Below, piece by piece: positions 42,564 to 49,967 of a DNA stretch of 64,000 nt. The stretch is from Lysinibacillus xylanilyticus (lineage in GTDB: Bacteria; Bacillota; Bacilli; Bacillales_A; Planococcaceae). The stretch spans positions 2,501 to 66,500 of the forward strand of contig NZ_LFXJ01000002.1 in the NCBI RefSeq assembly GCF_001183605.1, read 5' to 3'. The first letter of the stretch is position 1, and every line of letters starts with the position of its first letter. The notes under the pieces were generated by a model. That model was given only the letters and a program-made list of their open reading frames with translations. It had not been told where the DNA came from and did not search any database. The translations under genes were made by a program, and so were the position numbers.

Positions 42564-43865
42564 ATGAGCTATTTTCAAGATGATGATAAAAACAATGACT
42601 CTCTAAAAAATGATGAAATACAAAAATCACCTCTTCAGGAGCGACTCGAACAAGAGGAGCGAGAAACGCAAGAGAAACGTCAAAAAAGGAAAGGCGGTGG
42701 CGGAGGTAAAGGTGGTTATTTATTTACCGGTTTTATCGGCGTCATCATAGGCGCTTTACTCGTTTGGCTCATGATGCCTGGACTTGTCAATCAAATGCCT
42801 GGTACAACGACAAGTAGCGCAGGGAATAAAAATAATACAACCATTAATCAAGTTGCAACAGAAGTGACAACTGATGTTACGAAAGCAGTAGATAAGGCTT
42901 CAGATGCTGTTGTAGGGATTACAAATATTCAAGAAGTGTCTAGTGGCGGATTCTGGAGTCCACAATCCACATCAGAACAGCCTGCTGGAAGCGGTTCAGG
43001 TGTTATTTATAAAGTTCAAGGTGATAAAGCCTTTATCGTGACAAATAACCATGTTATTGAAGGTGCAAAACAGTTAGAAGTAACAATGCCAGATGGAACG
43101 AAAGAAGTAGCACAATTAGTTGGTCATGATGTTTGGACAGACTTAGCGGTCATTTCAATCAGCTCTAAAAATGTTAAGACAGTAGCGACATTTGGTAACT
43201 CAGATGTATTAAAACAAGGTGAAACAGTAATTGCGATTGGTAACCCACTGGGCTTAGAATTCTATGGTTCTGTTACTACAGGTGTTGTTTCTGGTAAGGA
43301 TCGTTCTGTACCAGTTGACATAAACGGTGATGGCACTTCAGATTGGCAGCAAGAAGTATTACAAACAGACGCAGCTATCAATCCTGGTAATAGTGGTGGT
43401 GCACTTGTAAACATTGCTGGTGAATTAGTCGGCATTAACTCCATGAAAATTGCGGAATCTTCAGTTGAGGGGTTAGGCTTCTCGATTCCGATTAACTCAG
43501 CAATTCCAATTATCGAGGAATTAGAGGCAAATGGTGAAATGAAACGTCCAACAATGGGTGTTTCGTTAGTAGACTTAACGGATGTTCCGGCATTCTACCA
43601 ACAACAAACATTAAAATTGCCAAAAGATTTAACAACAGGTGTTGTTATTACAGATGTTGTGGGGAACTCTCCAGCTTCAAAAGCAGGCGTTCAACAATAC
43701 GATGTAATTGTTGAAATGGATGGCAAAAAAATCGAAACAGCAATCGATTTACGCAAACATTTATATAACAACAAAAAAATTGGTGATAAATTAACGTTGA
43801 AAGTATACCGCCAAGGTAAATTAGTGGATCTATCACTAACATTAACAAATAGCGATTCGTTGTAA
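42564..43865 (+). CDS. htrC: HtrA-like serine protease
   Basis: The 433 residues have a cytoplasmic charged N-terminus, one membrane segment (YLFTGFIGVIIGALLVWLM), then a trypsin-like domain. His lies in TNNHVIEGA, Asp in DLAVISI and Ser in NPGNSGGAL. A C-terminal PDZ domain (GVVITDVVGNSPASKAGVQQ) completes it. It is the YycK/HtrC type, a quality-control protease facing outside. It follows the wal operon with its own spacer. Confidence 0.95.
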   Translation: MSYFQDDDKNNDSLKNDEIQKSPLQERLEQEERETQEKRQKRKGGGGGKGGYLFTGFIGVIIGALLVWLMMPGLVNQMPGTTTSSAGNKNNTTINQVATEVTTDVTKAVDKASDAVVGITNIQEVSSGGFWSPQSTSEQPAGSGSGVIYKVQGDKAFIVTNNHVIEGAKQLEVTMPDGTKEVAQLVGHDVWTDLAVISISSKNVKTVATFGNSDVLKQGETVIAIGNPLGLEFYGSVTTGVVSGKDRSVPVDINGDGTSDWQQEVLQTDAAINPGNSGGALVNIAGELVGINSMKIAESSVEGLGFSIPINSAIPIIEELEANGEMKRPTMGVSLVDLTDVPAFYQQQTLKLPKDLTTGVVITDVVGNSPASKAGVQQYDVIVEMDGKKIETAIDLRKHLYNNKKIGDKLTLKVYRQGKLVDLSLTLTNSDSL

Positions 43866-43868
43866 ATT

Positions 43869-43908
43869 AAAAATCAGTGGAGATAATATGATCTCCACTG
43901 ATTTTTTC
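43869..43908 (+). terminator. Terminator after htrC
   Basis: AATCAGTGGAGAT pairs perfectly with ATCTCCACTGATT, followed by T. Confidence 0.9.
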
Positions 43909-43947
43909 CATGTTGTTGAGTCAATGAAATTAAGGTGTCATATTAAA

Positions 43948-44035
43948 GTATGCTCTTCAGCGAAACGAGAGGTTGATTTCCGTTCCGACTGGGCGCGTAG
44001 GCTGAAATGAAAATTGCCCTCGCTACAAAGAATTT
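43948..44035 (-). repeat. Family A repeat, minus orientation
   Basis: GTATGCTCTTCAGCGAAACG then AGAGGTTGATTTCCGTTCCG matches the reverse complement of 13386-13422 and of 28105-28142. Confidence 0.6.
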
Positions 44036-44112
44036 CTTGATCGTTTTTTTGTGAACAGAAATATGTTTGAAAGAAAAGCCAATTGAATTATTAAGAATGA
44101 TTTAGAAAATAT

Positions 44113-44530
44113 TGTGGATAACTAGAAAATTGTGAATAATAACATATACATGGCGAGAGGCGGTAGAAAGCCTATTCTTCCATACTCGCCCGTCCTTTGT
44201 TACAATAGAGTGTGGATAACATAGACCGAATTGTGAATAAGTTTGTGGAAATTTCGGAAAATAAGAAGAGGTGCAAAAATGGAAAAATACAGTTGTGAAA
44301 ACCATATAGAACACGCTTTAGACATGTTTGTGGCAGAGCAAAAAGAGTTCCCAATTATGGATAAAATCGAAGAGGATAAAAAGTTATCCACAAAATGTAG
44401 CTACTGCGAACGACCTGCAGAATATCTTGTATCAAGTAAATAACTTTACACAAGATATAGGAATCGCTTGTGGATATGTTGATAACTTTTGTGGATAATT
44501 TGTTTGTAAATGAATTGTAAAGGTGGATAA
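44113..44530. promoter_or_regulatory. DnaA-box cluster before and within the CxxH-rlmH region
   Basis: Four perfect boxes (44113, 44211 and 44490 in minus orientation; 44384 in plus) and at least five one-mismatch versions (44131, 44232, 44469, 44522 among them) lie in about 420 bp. The 44384 box is inside the small CxxH gene, and the last boxes overlap the leader of rlmH. B. subtilis also has a DnaA-box cluster at the rlmH (yydA) locus, as I recall. Confidence 0.88.
44279..44443 (+). CDS. CxxH/CxxC zinc-finger-like small protein
   Basis: A 54-residue protein with C6-x2-H9 in SCENHIEH and CSYC near the end, probably binding one zinc ion. It matches the CxxH/CxxC family found directly before rlmH in Bacillus. 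AAGAGGTG precedes the ATG at good spacing. Its coding sequence contains a perfect DnaA box. Function unknown. Confidence 0.82.
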   Translation: MEKYSCENHIEHALDMFVAEQKEFPIMDKIEEDKKLSTKCSYCERPAEYLVSSK

Positions 44531-44533
44531 CGT

Positions 44534-45013
44534 GTGAATATAACGATTGTATCAGTCGGAAAACTAAAAGAAAAGTACTTAAAAATGGGAATAGATGAAT
44601 ACGTAAAACGTCTTGGTGGCTACGCAAAAATGGATTTAATCGAAGTACCAGATGAAAAAGCACCCGAGCAGCTAAGCGAAGCAGAAATGGAAATCGTGAA
44701 GAAAAAAGAGGGTGAACGTATTCTATCTAAAATCGGCCCAGATACATACGTTATCGCCCTAGCCATTAACGGCAAAATGAAAACCTCTGAACAAATGTCG
44801 GCAGATCTTGAATCCCTCATGACCTACGGCAAAAGTAAAATTGCGTTCGTCATCGGCGGCTCCCTCGGTTTACACGATGATGTATTGAAACGAGCTGATG
44901 AGCTACAATCCTTTGGAAAGATGACATTACCGCATCAGCTAATGAAGCTTGTTTTGGTAGAGCAGGTTTATAGAAGTTTTAGGATTATGAAGGGTGAACC
45001 GTATCATAAGTAA
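44534..45013 (+). CDS. rlmH: 23S rRNA (pseudouridine1915-N3)-methyltransferase RlmH
   Basis: RlmH (OrfX in staphylococci) methylates a pseudouridine in helix 69 of 23S rRNA and has the SPOUT knotted fold. The 159 residues contain [28 protein letters not shown] and the C-terminal GEPYHK. The start is GTG after AAGGTGG. The 3' end is the core of a repeated attachment site. Confidence 0.97.
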   Translation: MNITIVSVGKLKEKYLKMGIDEYVKRLGGYAKMDLIEVPDEKAPEQLSEAEMEIVKKKEGERILSKIGPDTYVIALAINGKMKTSEQMSADLESLMTYGKSKIAFVIGGSLGLHDDVLKRADELQSFGKMTLPHQLMKLVLVEQVYRSFRIMKGEPYHK

Positions 45014-45022
45014 GTGCGGTTT
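44994..45022 (+). other. att1: SCC-like attachment site, copy 1 (rlmH 3' end)
   Basis: GTGAACCGTATCATAAGTAA followed by GTGCGGTTT encodes the last residues of RlmH. It closely resembles the staphylococcal SCC integration site, whose core is TATCATAA followed by a stop codon. Confidence 0.75.
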
Positions 45023-45027
45023 AAAAA

Positions 45028-45075
45028 AAGACCATTTAGGACGTTGAATTTGCAACGTCTTAGGTGGTTTTAATT
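45028..45075 (+). terminator. Terminator after rlmH
   Basis: ACCATTTAGGACGTTG pairs with CAACGTCTTAGGTGGT, followed by TTTAATTTATT. A diverged copy follows att copy 5 at 55251. Confidence 0.88.
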
Positions 45076-45194
45076 TATTGAGTAAGAAAATATAAATTTC
45101 CGCAGAAGGTAACATTGAAAATGCTATTATTTACGTTTATGGCAAAGCGCTTTTGTTTATGATTTTAATTGATAGCCCCAAAAAATTTCATGGA

Positions 45195-45338
45195 AACAAA
45201 AAAGGCAACATCTCACAAGGAGATGCTGCGGTAGAATTCTTTGTTCCTGAAGAACTCTAATGGGTTTGGCACCCAATAACGCTAATTTGTTCAATCTAAA
45301 ATTACCATTATTCGGTGTCAACAATTGTTGTTTACTAC
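45195..45338 (-). ncRNA. Candidate small RNA
   Basis: On the minus strand TTAACA (45374-45369) and TATATT (45350-45345) are 18 bp apart. A transcript from about 45338 would contain the hairpins GGGTGCCAAACCC and GTTCTTCAGGAAC. It would end at the strong hairpin GCAGCATCTC / GAGATGTTGCC followed by TTTTTTGTTT. No convincing reading frame fits inside. I do not recognise the family; a plasmid- or toxin-antitoxin-type antisense RNA is possible. Confidence 0.4.
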
Positions 45339-45476
45339 TTATATAATATAGCATAGCAACCTGTGATATGTTAATTAATTATGTATTCTGTGTATACGTT
45401 ACACAGAATACATAAAACTGAGGACACATTCGATTTATATTTAAGCGTTGTATAAAAATCGCACTTAAGCCTATTA

Positions 45477-45495
45477 CGGTGAACCGTATCATAAG
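45477..45495 (+). other. att2: SCC-like attachment site, copy 2, left half
   Basis: CGGTGAACCGTATCATAAG stops at the insertion sequence end. The right half TAAGTAAGTGAGGTTT resumes at 46944. Removing the element and one TAAG restores a full site. Confidence 0.7.
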
Positions 45496-45531
45496 TGAAG
45501 TGACCCCTAAAAGTTAGACACGGTTATTTCA

Positions 45532-46341
45532 TTAGGCAGCTTGGGTAAAATGAGTTCGGTATTGTACCGGACTCGTTTTTAATTTTGCCTTGATCCGTTT
45601 CGTATTATAGTAATTTATATATTTTTCTAATTCTATTTTAAAATGCTCTATACTTTCAAATTCTCTCATGTAAAGGAATTCAGATTTCATAATTCCAAAG
45701 AAATTCTCCATGACAGAGTTGTCGTAACAGTTTCCTTTACGAGACATACTTTGAACAATCCCTCTTGATTCTAAGGCGCGACGATATTTATTCATTTGAT
45801 AATGCCAGCCTTGATCGGAATGCATGAGTAACTGGTGGTGCTCAGGTAAACGTTCGAACGCTTTGTCCAACATATCTGAAACAAGTGAATAGGTTGGTCT
45901 AGAGCCAATTGTATACGTGATAATTTCCCCGTTAAATAAATCTAAAACTGGCGATAAATAAAGTTTCTCACCGAACAATTTAAATTCTGTAATGTCTGTT
46001 ACCCATTTTTCATTTGGGGCATCTGCTTTAAAATTGCGGTCTAAAATATTTGGCGCAATTTTACCAACGTTTCCTTTATAGGATTTATATTTTTTCATAC
46101 GTACAACACACTTTAAACCCAGTTCTTTCATGATACGTTGCACTTTTTTATGATTCACTTTTTGCCCACGATTCGCTAGCTCGTCACGAATACGGCGATA
46201 GCCATAACGCCCTTCATGTTCTTCATAAATCGCCTTAATTTCCTCTTTTAAATCGGCATCTAAATCTGGTCGATTCATACGTTTTACTAAATCATAGTAC
46301 GTACTTCGTGGAATGCCAGCGAATTTTACGAGTGCTTTCAC
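45532..46341 (-). CDS. IS3-family transposase OrfB (DDE integrase)
   Basis: The 269 residues have an N-terminal HTH_21-type region (YGYRRIRDELANRGQKVNHK) and an rve integrase core. The catalytic triad is visible as Asp in WVTDITEF, Asp in MHSDQGWHY and Glu in SVMENFFGIMKSE. Its frame stays open upstream across the end of orfA, in the -1 phase. It is therefore probably made as an OrfAB fusion by -1 frameshifting near GAAAAATC, with the ATG at 46341 an alternative start. Confidence 0.9.
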   Translation of the reverse strand: MKALVKFAGIPRSTYYDLVKRMNRPDLDADLKEEIKAIYEEHEGRYGYRRIRDELANRGQKVNHKKVQRIMKELGLKCVVRMKKYKSYKGNVGKIAPNILDRNFKADAPNEKWVTDITEFKLFGEKLYLSPVLDLFNGEIITYTIGSRPTYSLVSDMLDKAFERLPEHHQLLMHSDQGWHYQMNKYRRALESRGIVQSMSRKGNCYDNSVMENFFGIMKSEFLYMREFESIEHFKIELEKYINYYNTKRIKAKLKTSPVQYRTHFTQAA

Positions 46342-46367
46342 CGGATATTTATGCCTTAATTCATAGA

Positions 46368-46889
46368 CTACTTGCGCTTTGTCCTGTTTGGTGATTTTTC
46401 TTTGTTTTGAACTAAGGCATTCAACTTTTTTAAATACTCATTTTCCATTTCTAGTTGTTTAATACGTGCTTCAAGTGCTTCGGTAGAGCCTTCAACTGGT
46501 GCTTGTTTCGATTGTTTATTAAATTCTTTTTTCATGGATGGACGCCCCTTTTTCTTTGATTGAAGGGCATCTAATCCTTGAATTTCATATTGCTTTCTCC
46601 AAACACTAATTGTTGAAGGGGCAGGTATCTTAAAAATCGCTGCCGTTTCGTTTAAGGACGTACCATTTTCAATCATAAAATTTAGTACATCCATTTTAAA
46701 CTCTAGTGTGTAATTTGTATATGGCTGAATAAAAGCTTCAACACCATTGTATTCATATTGCTTAACCCATTTAAGGATTGCTTTATTATCAGTCTCCATA
46801 GATTTAGCTATATCATAGGAACTTTCCTTTCCATTTAAGTAACGCTCAACAGCTTGTAATTTATCTTTGGCAGTATATTTTTTGACCAT
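46368..46889 (-). CDS. IS3-family transposase OrfA
   Basis: The 173 residues contain two helix-turn-helix units (SYDIAKSMETDNKAILKWVK; SLNETAAIFKIPAPSTISVW) and a C-terminal coiled coil (STEALEARIKQLEMENEYLK) as in IS150-group OrfA. The ATG at 46889 is chosen because GGAGGTG lies upstream inside the terminal repeat; an earlier in-frame start would begin in the repeat itself. Confidence 0.87.
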   Translation of the reverse strand: MVKKYTAKDKLQAVERYLNGKESSYDIAKSMETDNKAILKWVKQYEYNGVEAFIQPYTNYTLEFKMDVLNFMIENGTSLNETAAIFKIPAPSTISVWRKQYEIQGLDALQSKKKGRPSMKKEFNKQSKQAPVEGSTEALEARIKQLEMENEYLKKLNALVQNKEKSPNRTKRK

Positions 46890-46943
46890 ACAAAAACTGC
46901 ACCTCCAATTGTTAGATGTGTCTAACAATTGGGGCGCAGTTCA

Positions 46944-46962
46944 TAAGTAAGTGAGGTTTTTT
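46944..46962 (+). other. SCC-like attachment site, copy 2, right half
   Basis: TAAGTAAGTGAGGTTTTTT completes the site interrupted by the insertion sequence. Confidence 0.65.
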
Positions 46963-47066
46963 TGAAAAATAGTACAGCACCTCCTCAAATAGTGGAATAA
47001 GTGTTTTTTTGTTGTTTGGCCGTATAAAAAGAATGAACTCCTTATGAGAACAGAATAGTGGTAAAG

Positions 47067-47187
47067 CAGAGAATAGAAGTTCCTCTGGATAGCAAGGTTC
47101 TATTGGAGCGATACGTGAACAATTTATTGGATAATGCGGTTAGACATACACCTCGCCAAGGGTAGATTTTTGTAGAATGCTATACAC
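47067..47187 (+). pseudogene. Remnant of a sensor histidine kinase
   Basis: The frame reads QRIEVPLDSKVLLERYVNNL then LDNAVRHTPRQG and a stop. VNNLLDNAVRHTP is the N-box of the histidine kinase ATPase domain. The rest of the kinase is missing and the frame is broken on both sides, so it is a decayed fragment. Confidence 0.7.
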
Positions 47188-47294
47188 AAAGATATTATCC
47201 AAATAATACTTTAGCTAAATTAATGTATTTGACTAAATCTAAATTTCTTCTTCGAATAAGATATATTATTCTAAATCGAAAAGAAGGTGGTATA

Positions 47295-47876
47295 ATGTCA
47301 AACCAACGAGGTCATAAAGATAGTAATGATGGGTCTAATTCCAAGGAAATACAAAGCGGTATGGAAAGTAAAAATGAAAAAGTAAGGATTATTGTAAAAA
47401 AAGATGGAGAAGAAATTAGGACTGATGCTCCTGTATCGGATAAGTTAAAGGTTGTAATTGTTATAAATAATCAGTTCACTAGTGCACCTAATACCACGCA
47501 AATTGCAAGTGGGGCAGGAAGAAATAGTGCAGCTGGTAGTAATGCTGCAATAGATTCCTCGAATACCGATCAACAGCAAAGTGTGGGAGCACAAGGGGTG
47601 GCTAGAAATAGCGGTATGAAGGGGGAGCAGACTGAACCTCACGAACAGCATGAAGACTGGGATGGTGATGAAGAAATTGTTATCATCATCAATAATCAGA
47701 TAAATCAGGGTCAAAAACAGTCGTCAGCTACTCAGATAGCAAGCGGAAGCGGTTTAGATAGTACGGGAGGAACTAATTCAGCCATAGGAAGTTCTAATAC
47801 GAAGCAGCAGCATGCGGTTGGTGGAGGCGGTCGTGCAATAAATAAGGGTGAGAATGGTGATCAAGAGGAAAAGTAA
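47295..47876 (+). CDS. Unknown low-complexity protein with duplicated INNQ module
   Basis: I do not recognise this 193-residue protein. It is hydrophilic, with no signal peptide or membrane segment. Two homologous modules are visible: VVIVINNQFTSAPNTTQIAS followed by GAGRNSAAGSN (about 55-110), and IVIIINNQINQGQKQSSATQ followed by IASGSGLDSTGGTN (about 130-185). The Gly/Ser/Asn/Gln-rich repeats recall spore surface proteins, but this is only a resemblance. AAGGTGG precedes the ATG at 47295. Confidence 0.75.
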   Translation: MSNQRGHKDSNDGSNSKEIQSGMESKNEKVRIIVKKDGEEIRTDAPVSDKLKVVIVINNQFTSAPNTTQIASGAGRNSAAGSNAAIDSSNTDQQQSVGAQGVARNSGMKGEQTEPHEQHEDWDGDEEIVIIINNQINQGQKQSSATQIASGSGLDSTGGTNSAIGSSNTKQQHAVGGGGRAINKGENGDQEEK

Positions 47877-48252
47877 CAATTCATTGTAAAAGTTAAAAAG
47901 GATTAAAATATAATTATCTACGTAAACTAAAAGAGAATTGATCCCATAGCTTATAGATAGTTAAGAATCAGTTTTTTATTTAATCAGAAGGATAATATCT
48001 GGGCCATATCATATTTCTAGTTTTTTAGACTCGGCAGTAAAGTTAACCATTGAAAGAATGGGTAGCAAATATTTATTCGCCTTTTTCATAGAATGAATAT
48101 TCTATAGTTTTTACCTATAGGAAACGTAAATGCTGTTCTATCTCTCTTTTTAGATGATAGTAAAGCAGCGACTAATAGCGAATAGCTGACATGCGTGGGG
48201 CCAGAATAATGTATGAGTACATTTGATCGAAAACCTCATTTATTTACGTTAC
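47877..48252. other. Gap without a supported gene
   Basis: A/T-rich, with small inverted repeats (GAATATTC type around 48090-48130) and no frame of note up to the next att copy. Confidence 0.5.
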
Positions 48253-48280
48253 GGTGAACCGTATCATAAATAAGTGAGTT
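48253..48280 (+). other. att3: SCC-like attachment site, copy 3
   Basis: GGTGAACCGTATCATAAATA then AGTGAGTT; one core change from copy 1 (AAGTAA to AAATAA). Confidence 0.75.
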
Positions 48281-48285
48281 TTTTT

Positions 48286-48326
48286 AAACAGGCACATTCG
48301 CTTCATGCGAATGTGCCTGTTTTTAC
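48286..48326. terminator. Strong hairpin terminator
   Basis: CAGGCACATTCGC pairs perfectly with GCGAATGTGCCTG, flanked by AAA and TTTTT. It directly follows att copy 3 and lies downstream of the minus-strand MFS gene. Confidence 0.85.
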
Positions 48327-48464
48327 TAAAGTATATGTTGCAACTAAGTAAGTCACTTTAACTGGCAACGGTTTCTGAAAATTTCATCTCCATCAGCCGA
48401 AATATTTAAGCCGGTAGCAATGATCGATGTAGAATAAATTTAACTTCTGTGTAATTGCTCAATT

Positions 48465-49655
48465 CTATTCTGATGTCTTTTGTTTTTGGTCTAAATGATG
48501 ACTAAAGAAAGTTAGCAGACTTGCACAGACTGCAACTATCCCACCGACCCAAGTTACATTCATTAAATCTCCTTGATGGTACACAATTCCTCCTAACGCA
48601 GAACCAAAAGCGATACCTACGTTGCTTGCCACTGGCATTAGTGAAGCGGCGAGTCCTGTAGCTTTTGGCTGATAAATTTCTGCGAGGTCAATTAAATATA
48701 GCTGAGTAGATGTTGTTAAGAGGATAGCCATTAACGACATTAATCCAATATTTATTAATCCTAAAACAAAATGATTTGTAGTCCAAAATAAACTTATCAG
48801 AACAACTGCTTGCACGAGAAAAACAAACCGAAGGCGACCGATTGCATTGTGGCTAGCAATTTTACCAGCGAGGATGTTGCTGAAAATCGAAATAAACCCA
48901 TAACAAAATAAGATTATACTAATTGAATTATTTGGTGCTCCTATTTCTTTTAAGATTGGTACAAGGTACGTAAAGACTGCATAAGTTGCGCCAAATCCGA
49001 GTGCAGGAATGAAAAAAGCCATCAATATACGTGGCTTGGTCAATAAAGAAAACTGATCACGTATCGAGCTGCGTACTTGGCTGAGTCTATGAGGTAAGAC
49101 AAAAAAGGATGCTAAAAACGCCAATCCTCCTAGGAAAGTGGTTAACATGAAAGTGGCATTCCAGCCGTACTCTTCGGCGATCACAATACCAATTGGCACT
49201 CCAACGACATTTGCAAGTGTGAAACCACCGAAAACGAATGAAATAGCAAGTCCACGTTTTTTAATCGGCATGGTTTCACTTGCTACAATCATGGCTAGAG
49301 AGATTAAAACTCCTGTTACAATCGCTGTCATAATCCGAAGTGCAAGGAGCATGATATAGCTCGTCGAAATTACGCACAAAGCATTTAGGACGATGAAAGA
49401 TCCTATCAAAAACAACATCCATTTTCGCTTTGGAAAATGACTTGTTGCTGACATCACTAGTGGTGTAGCTATGGCAAACGTAATTGCAAACGCAGAAACG
49501 AGTGTGCCTGCTTTTACATTAGTCATATGAAGGCTTGAAGAAATATCTGTTAAGATTCCGACAATAACAAATTCACTTGTCCCGAGAACAAATGTTAATA
49601 AAGAAAGTGTTAAGATAAGCAACCAATGTTGCTTGGATAATTTTGTGGAGTGCAT
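48465..49655 (-). CDS. MFS efflux transporter (DHA1 type)
   Basis: The 396 residues have twelve membrane segments. The N-terminal motif GTSEFVIVGILTDISSSL and the A-motif-like loop SHFPKRK place it among 12-helix proton-driven drug/arabinose exporters (YdhP/CmlA/AraJ-like). Substrate cannot be told from sequence. The ATG at 49655 follows AAGAGGT; a longer in-frame start adds a non-conserved 21 residues. It is on the same segment as the giant protease. Confidence 0.88.
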   Translation of the reverse strand: MHSTKLSKQHWLLILTLSLLTFVLGTSEFVIVGILTDISSSLHMTNVKAGTLVSAFAITFAIATPLVMSATSHFPKRKWMLFLIGSFIVLNALCVISTSYIMLLALRIMTAIVTGVLISLAMIVASETMPIKKRGLAISFVFGGFTLANVVGVPIGIVIAEEYGWNATFMLTTFLGGLAFLASFFVLPHRLSQVRSSIRDQFSLLTKPRILMAFFIPALGFGATYAVFTYLVPILKEIGAPNNSISIILFCYGFISIFSNILAGKIASHNAIGRLRFVFLVQAVVLISLFWTTNHFVLGLINIGLMSLMAILLTTSTQLYLIDLAEIYQPKATGLAASLMPVASNVGIAFGSALGGIVYHQGDLMNVTWVGGIVAVCASLLTFFSHHLDQKQKTSE

Positions 49656-49914
49656 AAATACCTCTTTCTTAGATGAATGTAAATGTGTGACATAGTAAAT
49701 ACACAACCTTAACATCATACCAAGAATATATTTGCCTGAAAAACCTTATCTTAGTCAAGTAGAGAATAATGGATCTCCGGAATCGACAAGGATGCAGAGT
49801 TAGCACAAGACCATTTAAAAAAGCGCACTTCAGATAAAGAGGAACTGATTTGTATCAAATATGGCAAGAAAATCAGCAAGGAGATAATCTTTTAAAGGGA
49901 TTGCTTTATAATAA
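49656..49914. other. Gap with possible coding remnant
   Basis: At about 49780-49890 the plus strand reads IDKDAELAQDHLKKRTSDKE then ELICIKYGKKISKEIIF before a stop, with no start codon or ribosome-binding site. It looks like the end of a lost gene, but I recognise no family. Confidence 0.35.
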
Positions 49915-49957
49915 ATAAAAAAAAGAGAAATTGCGTTGTGCAATTTCTCTTTTTGTT
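49915..49957 (-). terminator. Terminator after the protease gene
   Basis: AGAGAAATTGC pairs perfectly with GCAATTTCTCT, with A and T runs on either side. Confidence 0.88.
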
Positions 49958-49967
49958 TGAACTGAAA

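Larger units (their letters stand above)
45496..46943 (-). mobile_element. IS3-family (IS150-like) insertion sequence
   Basis: The element is 1,448 bp. Its ends are imperfect inverted repeats of 26 bases (TGAAGTGACCCC.. and TGAACTGCGCCC.., both continuing to GTTAGACAC) with about six mismatches. It is flanked by TAAG on both sides, consistent with a 4 bp target duplication. It carries two transposase frames in the orfA-orfB order typical of IS3 and appears intact. Confidence 0.88.

Noticed and set aside
45157..45354. 65-codon frame on the minus strand after rlmH
   Set aside because: It overlaps a predicted promoter and a strong terminator hairpin; a small RNA explains the sequence better.
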